A stretch of 64,000 nt of DNA from Paraburkholderia silvatlantica (GTDB lineage Bacteria > Pseudomonadota > Gammaproteobacteria > Burkholderiales > Burkholderiaceae), in NCBI RefSeq assembly GCF_003096715.1, contig NZ_QEOL01000004.1, forward strand, positions 186,001 to 250,000, read 5' to 3'. This document shows positions 59,645-64,000 of this stretch, piece after piece. The translations under genes and the position numbers were made by a program. The notes under the pieces were generated by a model that did no database searches, was not told the DNA's origin, and was given only the letters and a program-made list of their open reading frames with translations. Positions within the stretch are counted from its first letter, which is position 1. The number at the start of each line of letters is the position of its first letter.

Positions 59645-61033
59645 ATGAACCTGCTTACCGAACTGGTCGCATTCGTCGTGGCGATCGGCGTGCTGGTCGT
59701 CGTGCACGAATACGGGCACTACAGCGTCGCGCGTCTGTGCGGCGTGAAGGTCCTGCGTTTCTCGATCGGCTTTGGCCGGCCGCTCGTCCAGTGGGTCAGC
59801 AAAAAGAGCGGCACCGAGTGGACCATCGCGGCGCTGCCGCTCGGCGGCTACGTGAAGATGCTCGACGAGCGCGAGTCGCCGGACCCGATTCCCGCGAGCG
59901 ATTTGCCGCACGCGTTCAACCGCCAGTCGGTCGGCAAGCGCATTGCAATCGTCGCGGCCGGGCCGATCGCCAATTTCGTGCTGGCCGTCGCGCTCTTTTC
60001 AGCGGTCTACGCGAGCGGCGTGACCGAGCAGAAGGCCATCGTCGCAGCGCCGCCCGCGCAATCGGCGGCGGCGCGGGCCGGCTTCCAGGGCGGCGAAACG
60101 ATTCTTTCCGTGAGCGATGCAAACGGCAGCCGCACCGAGCCCGTGCGTTCGTGGTCGGACCTGCGTTGGAAACTGCTCGCAACTGCGTTCGACCAGGGCC
60201 ATGTCGTCCTTGCCGCGCGTGACGGCGAGGGCACCTACGATTTCCCGCTCGATCTCTCGCAACTGACCAGCAAGGATCTCGACGACGACTTCATGGCGAA
60301 GCTCGGCTTCGAGGCGGGCGGCAACACGCTCAGGGTGGCGGCCGTAGAGGCGGGTAGTGCGGCGCAACATGCCGGGCTGCAAGCGGGGGATCAACTGCGC
60401 GCCGTCGACGGCCGGCCCGTGGACAGCGCAAGCACTTTCATCGCATACGTGAAAGCGCGTGCCGGCAAGCCCGTGCGGCTCACGGTCGCGCGTGGCGATG
60501 CTGCCCAGCACGCGCAGCAGACGCTCACGCTCACCGTTACGCCCGCATTGCAGCGCGACGCGCAGACAGGTGAGGAAGTGGGCCGAATCGGTGCGGCGCT
60601 CTCCGCGCAGACGCCTTCCGTGGAGGTGCGCTACGGGCCGCTCGAGAGCGTGCGGCTCGGTGCGTATCGCACGTGGGACATCGCCGTGTATTCGCTGCGG
60701 ATGTTCGGCCGCATGATCACGGGCGAAGCATCGCTGAAGAATCTGTCGGGCCCGGTGACGATCGCCGACTATGCCGGCAAGAGCGCGAGACTCGGTCCTT
60801 CGGCGTTCCTGTCGTTCCTCGCCCTGGTCAGCATCAGCCTCGGCGTATTGAATCTGCTCCCAATTCCGGTATTGGATGGGGGGCATCTGTTATATTATGC
60901 GGTTGAAGCCGTAACGGGCAAAGCCGTCTCGGACCGCTGGCAGCTCGTGCTGCAGCGCGCGGGACTTGCCTGCATCGTCGCACTGTCGGCGATCGCGTTG
61001 TTCAATGATCTGGCTCGGTTAATCCATTTCTAA
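59645..61033 (+). CDS. rseP: RseP site-2 protease
   Basis: An intramembrane zinc protease that cuts anti-sigma factor RseA and signal peptide remnants. It has 462 residues. The zinc motif HEYGH (His21, Glu22, His25) sits in the first helix, two PDZ domains occupy about residues 115-310 in the periplasm, and the third ligand is in LNLLPIPVLDGGHL near residue 400. The start is ATG at 59645 with AAGGAGG upstream. It lies directly before bamA, so envelope stress sensing and outer-membrane assembly are linked. Confidence 0.97.
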   Translation: MNLLTELVAFVVAIGVLVVVHEYGHYSVARLCGVKVLRFSIGFGRPLVQWVSKKSGTEWTIAALPLGGYVKMLDERESPDPIPASDLPHAFNRQSVGKRIAIVAAGPIANFVLAVALFSAVYASGVTEQKAIVAAPPAQSAAARAGFQGGETILSVSDANGSRTEPVRSWSDLRWKLLATAFDQGHVVLAARDGEGTYDFPLDLSQLTSKDLDDDFMAKLGFEAGGNTLRVAAVEAGSAAQHAGLQAGDQLRAVDGRPVDSASTFIAYVKARAGKPVRLTVARGDAAQHAQQTLTLTVTPALQRDAQTGEEVGRIGAALSAQTPSVEVRYGPLESVRLGAYRTWDIAVYSLRMFGRMITGEASLKNLSGPVTIADYAGKSARLGPSAFLSFLALVSISLGVLNLLPIPVLDGGHLLYYAVEAVTGKAVSDRWQLVLQRAGLACIVALSAIALFNDLARLIHF

Positions 61034-61101
61034 AGATGTCTGGCGGCGTCCGTGGGCGGGCCGCCTGACCTGATGCAGCTATACATAATTGGGGAAGCAC
61101 G

Positions 61102-63408
61102 TTGTTTAGACCTCATCGCTTGGTTCCAAAAACGGTTGCGGCCGCGGCGATCGCCGCACATGGACTCGTTGCCCACGCAGCAACGACGCCTTTCGTGGTT
61201 CAGGACATCCGCATCGAAGGGTTGCAACGCGTCGAGCCGGGCACGGTGTTCGCCTACCTGCCGATCAAGCAGGGCGACACGTTCACCGACGACAAGGCGT
61301 CCGAGGCCATCCGCGCACTGTATGCGACGGGCTTCTTCAACGACGTGAAGATTGCCGCCGAAGGCGGCGTCGTGGTGGTGCAGGTGCAGGAGCGCCCGGC
61401 CATCGGCACGATCGACTTCGCGGGCATCAAGGAATTCGACAAGGACAACCTCACGAAGGCGCTGCGCGCGGTCGGTCTCTCGCAAGGCCGCTACTACGAC
61501 AAGGCGCTCGTCGACAAGGCCGAGCAGGAGCTCAAGCGCCAGTACCTCACGCGCGGCTTCTACGCCGCCGAGGTCACGACCACGGTCACGCCGATCGACC
61601 GCAATCGCGTCGGCCTGCTGTTCTCGGTGGTCGAAGGTCCGAGCGCCAAGATCCGCCAGATCAACTTTATCGGCAACAAGACGTACAGCAGCGGCACGCT
61701 CCTCTCGGAGATGCAGCTGTCCACGCCGAACTGGTTCTCGTGGTACACGAAGAACGACCTCTACTCGAAGGAAAAGCTCACGGGCGACCTCGAGAACGTG
61801 CGCTCGTACTACCTGAACCACGGCTACCTCGAGTTCAACATCGACTCGACGCAGGTCTCGATCTCGCCCGACAAGAAGGACATGTACCTCACCATCGGTA
61901 TTCACGAAGGCGAGCCGTACAAGGTGTCGGGCATCCAGCTGTCGGGTAACCTGCTCGACCGCGAGGCCGAGCTCAAAAAGCTCATCAAGATCAAGCCGGG
62001 CGATACCTTCTCGGCCGAGAAGCTGCAGGCCACGACCAAAGCCATCGTCGACAAGCTCGGCGAGTACGGTTACGCGTTCGCAACCGTCAACGCGCTGCCG
62101 CAGATCGATCAGGCGAATCACACGGTCAACCTCACGCTGCAGGTCGATCCGAGCCGCCGCGTGTACGTGCGCCGCATCAACGTGGTGGGCAACACGCGCA
62201 CGCGCGACGAAGTCGTGCGCCGCGAAATGCGCCAGCTCGAAAGCTCGTGGTTCGATTCGAACCGCCTCGCGCTCTCGAAGGACCGTATCAACCGTCTGGG
62301 CTATTTCACCGACGTCGACGTGACCACGGTGCCCGTAGAAGGCACGGCCGACCAGGTGGACGTGAACGTGAAGGTCGCCGAAAAGCCGACCGGCGCGATC
62401 ACGCTGGGTGCGGGCTTCTCGTCCACGGACAAGGTGGTGCTGTCGGCGGGCGTGTCGCAGGACAACGTGTTTGGTTCGGGTACCTCGCTCTCGCTGAACG
62501 TGAACACCGCGAAGACATACCGCACGCTGGCCCTCACGCAGGTGGACCCGTACTTCACGGTGGACGGCATCAAGCGCATTACCGACGTCTACTACCGCAC
62601 GTACCAGCCGCTGTACTACTCGACCGACTCGAGCTTCCGCATCATCACGATGGGCGGCGACCTGAAGTTCGGCATTCCGTTCTCGGAAGTCGACACGGTG
62701 TACTTCGGCGCGGGCTTCGAGCAGGACACGCTCGACATCGACTCGAACACGCCGCAGAGCTATATCGACTACGTGAACCAGTTCGGCCGGGTGTCGAACA
62801 ACGTGCCGCTCACGGTGGGCTGGTCGCGCGACGCGCGTGACAGCGCGCTCGTGCCGAGCAAGGGCTACTTCACGCAGGCGAATGCCGAGTACGGCACGCC
62901 GGTCGGCGGTACGCAGTACTACAAGGCCGATATTCAGGCGCAGTACTACTACTCGTTCGCGCGCGGCTTCGTGCTGGGCATGAACTTCCAGGGCGGCTAC
63001 GGTAACGGCCTCGGCGGCAAGCCCTATCCGATCTTCAAGAACTACTACGCCGGCGGTATCGGGTCGGTGCGCGGCTACGAGCCGAGCTCGCTGGGTCCGC
63101 GCGACAAGACGACGAACGACCCGATCGGCGGTTCGAAGATGCTGGTCGGCAACATCGAGCTGACCTTCCCGCTGCCGGGCACGGGCTACGACCGCACGCT
63201 GCGCGTCTTCACGTTCGTCGATGGTGGTAACGTCTGGGGCACGGAAGGCAACAGCATCGGCGCGAACGGCCTGCGTTACAGCTACGGCTTCGGTCTCGCG
63301 TGGATTTCGCCGATCGGCCCGCTCAAGCTGAGCATGGGCTTCCCGGTTACCAAGCACACCGGCGACCAGTACCAGAAGTTCCAGTTCCAGATCGGGACGG
63401 CATTCTGA
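61102..63408 (+). CDS. bamA: Outer membrane protein assembly factor BamA
   Basis: The central channel of the BAM complex that inserts beta-barrel proteins into the outer membrane. It has 768 residues. A signal peptide ends at about residue 26 (LVAHA-ATTPF). Five POTRA domains follow (FVVQDIRIEGLQRV starts the first), then a C-terminal 16-strand barrel with the VRGY motif (GSVRGYEPSSLGP) of loop 6. The chain ends in Phe, as outer-membrane barrels do. The start is TTG at 61102 with GGGGAAG upstream; no ATG gives a full signal peptide. Confidence 0.97.
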   Translation: MFRPHRLVPKTVAAAAIAAHGLVAHAATTPFVVQDIRIEGLQRVEPGTVFAYLPIKQGDTFTDDKASEAIRALYATGFFNDVKIAAEGGVVVVQVQERPAIGTIDFAGIKEFDKDNLTKALRAVGLSQGRYYDKALVDKAEQELKRQYLTRGFYAAEVTTTVTPIDRNRVGLLFSVVEGPSAKIRQINFIGNKTYSSGTLLSEMQLSTPNWFSWYTKNDLYSKEKLTGDLENVRSYYLNHGYLEFNIDSTQVSISPDKKDMYLTIGIHEGEPYKVSGIQLSGNLLDREAELKKLIKIKPGDTFSAEKLQATTKAIVDKLGEYGYAFATVNALPQIDQANHTVNLTLQVDPSRRVYVRRINVVGNTRTRDEVVRREMRQLESSWFDSNRLALSKDRINRLGYFTDVDVTTVPVEGTADQVDVNVKVAEKPTGAITLGAGFSSTDKVVLSAGVSQDNVFGSGTSLSLNVNTAKTYRTLALTQVDPYFTVDGIKRITDVYYRTYQPLYYSTDSSFRIITMGGDLKFGIPFSEVDTVYFGAGFEQDTLDIDSNTPQSYIDYVNQFGRVSNNVPLTVGWSRDARDSALVPSKGYFTQANAEYGTPVGGTQYYKADIQAQYYYSFARGFVLGMNFQGGYGNGLGGKPYPIFKNYYAGGIGSVRGYEPSSLGPRDKTTNDPIGGSKMLVGNIELTFPLPGTGYDRTLRVFTFVDGGNVWGTEGNSIGANGLRYSYGFGLAWISPIGPLKLSMGFPVTKHTGDQYQKFQFQIGTAF

Positions 63409-63473
63409 CGTATGTTTTGCCCGGCGTTGGTTGCGCGCGCAGCGCACGGCGCCGGAATCCAGGAAACGAGAGG

Positions 63474-64000
63474 ATGACTTTGCTAACGGGTATGTTTTCC
63501 AGACGGACGATCGGGGCGATTACCGTGTCGCTGGCGCTCCTCGGTTTTGGCATGGGCGTGGCGCAGGCGCAGGAAGCAAGGATCGCGGCGGTGAACTCAG
63601 ATCGCATCCTGCGCGAATCCGCTCCCGCGAAGGCCGCGCAGACCAAGCTCGAAGCCGAGTTCGCCAAGCGCGACAAGGATCTGCAGGACATGGCGCAGCG
63701 CCTGAAGTCGATGTCCGATTCGCTCGACAAGAACGGCCCGTCGATGTCGCCGGCCGATCGCGCGCAGAAGCAGCGCGACCTTTCCGCGCTCGACAGCGAC
63801 TTTCAGCGCAAGCAGCGCGAATTCCGCGAAGACCTGAACCAGCGCCGCAATGAGGAACTGGCGGCGGTGCTCGACCGGGCAAACAAGGTGATCAAGCAGA
63901 TCGCCGAGCAGCAGCATTACGACCTGATCGTCCAGGAAGCGGTGTACGTGAGCCCGCGCATCGACATCACCGACCAGGTGCTGAAGGCGCTCGCAGCGAA
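63474..64000 (+). CDS. skp: Periplasmic chaperone Skp/OmpH (3' end outside window)
   Basis: Carries unfolded outer-membrane proteins to BamA. 175 codons are visible and the stop lies to the right, close to the family's usual length. A signal peptide (TIGAITVSLALLGFGMGVAQAQE) ends near residue 33. The core strand ARIAAVNSDRILRESAPAKAAQ and the long charged coiled coil (tentacle helices, about residues 60-140) follow. The start is ATG at 63474 with GAGAGG upstream; a second ATG at 63492 would also leave a usable signal. Confidence 0.94.
   Translation, partial: MTLLTGMFSRRTIGAITVSLALLGFGMGVAQAQEARIAAVNSDRILRESAPAKAAQTKLEAEFAKRDKDLQDMAQRLKSMSDSLDKNGPSMSPADRAQKQRDLSALDSDFQRKQREFREDLNQRRNEELAAVLDRANKVIKQIAEQQHYDLIVQEAVYVSPRIDITDQVLKALAA

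Overview
The window is GC-rich chromosomal DNA from a member of the Burkholderiales, most like Paraburkholderia, Caballeronia or Burkholderia. The grounds are the codon use, the gene orders (smc-zipA-ligA; rpsB-tsf-pyrH-frr-uppS-cdsA-dxr-rseP-bamA-skp; dapC-dapD-arsC-like-dapE-prmB) and the protein families. I see no insertion sequence, prophage, CRISPR array or integrase. It reads as a stable core-genome segment cut at both ends: a yejB-like permease at the left edge and skp at the right edge.

Layout. 1-2867: a Yej-type peptide ABC importer (end of yejB, yejE, yejF). 3028-4760: a secreted NlpC/P60 hydrolase and a convergent patatin-like lipoprotein. 5246-7957: gltX, then a seven-tRNA cluster (Ala, then Glu-Asp three times) with a clear promoter and terminator. 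8088-10056: a GNAT acetyltransferase, an AraC regulator and a gamma-glutamylcyclotransferase-like protein. 10151-15672: glyoxylate shunt genes (malate synthase and isocitrate lyase) on either side of a haloacid dehalogenase, a LysR regulator and a universal stress protein. 16094-18474: an RhlE-type RNA helicase with a long leader and an acyl-CoA-binding protein. 18664-21947: tsaB-rimI-uracil-DNA glycosylase-DUF1853, mostly with overlapping ends. 21964-26880: thiD, lplT, alr and radA. 27022-31297: a small lineage-type protein, a family III CoA-transferase, an ABC-F ATPase and glutathione peroxidase. 31316-37504: a minus-strand series for phospholipid synthesis, L3 methylation and diaminopimelate/lysine synthesis. 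37815-46925: a DMT transporter, smc, zipA, ligA and def. 47023-52758: an RsuA-family pseudouridine synthase with a very large repeat region, glnD and map. 53191-64000: the ribosomal protein S2, EF-Ts and envelope biogenesis cluster.

How the genes work together. The right third is a growth cluster: translation factors (S2, EF-Ts, RRF), UMP kinase, and then undecaprenyl-PP, CDP-diacylglycerol and isoprenoid synthesis, followed by outer-membrane assembly (RseP, BamA, Skp). The dap series supplies diaminopimelate for peptidoglycan, and alanine racemase supplies D-alanine. smc, zipA and ligA link chromosome organisation, division and replication.

I did not find a convincing wholly new system. The strongest leads are: a pseudouridine synthase carrying ten 23-residue Arg/Asp-rich repeats and coupled to glnD by a 4-nt overlap; a densely symmetric control region upstream of isocitrate lyase; a long helicase leader holding a terminator that points the opposite way; a 19-bp perfect hairpin in front of gltX; and a recently duplicated Glu-Asp tRNA array.
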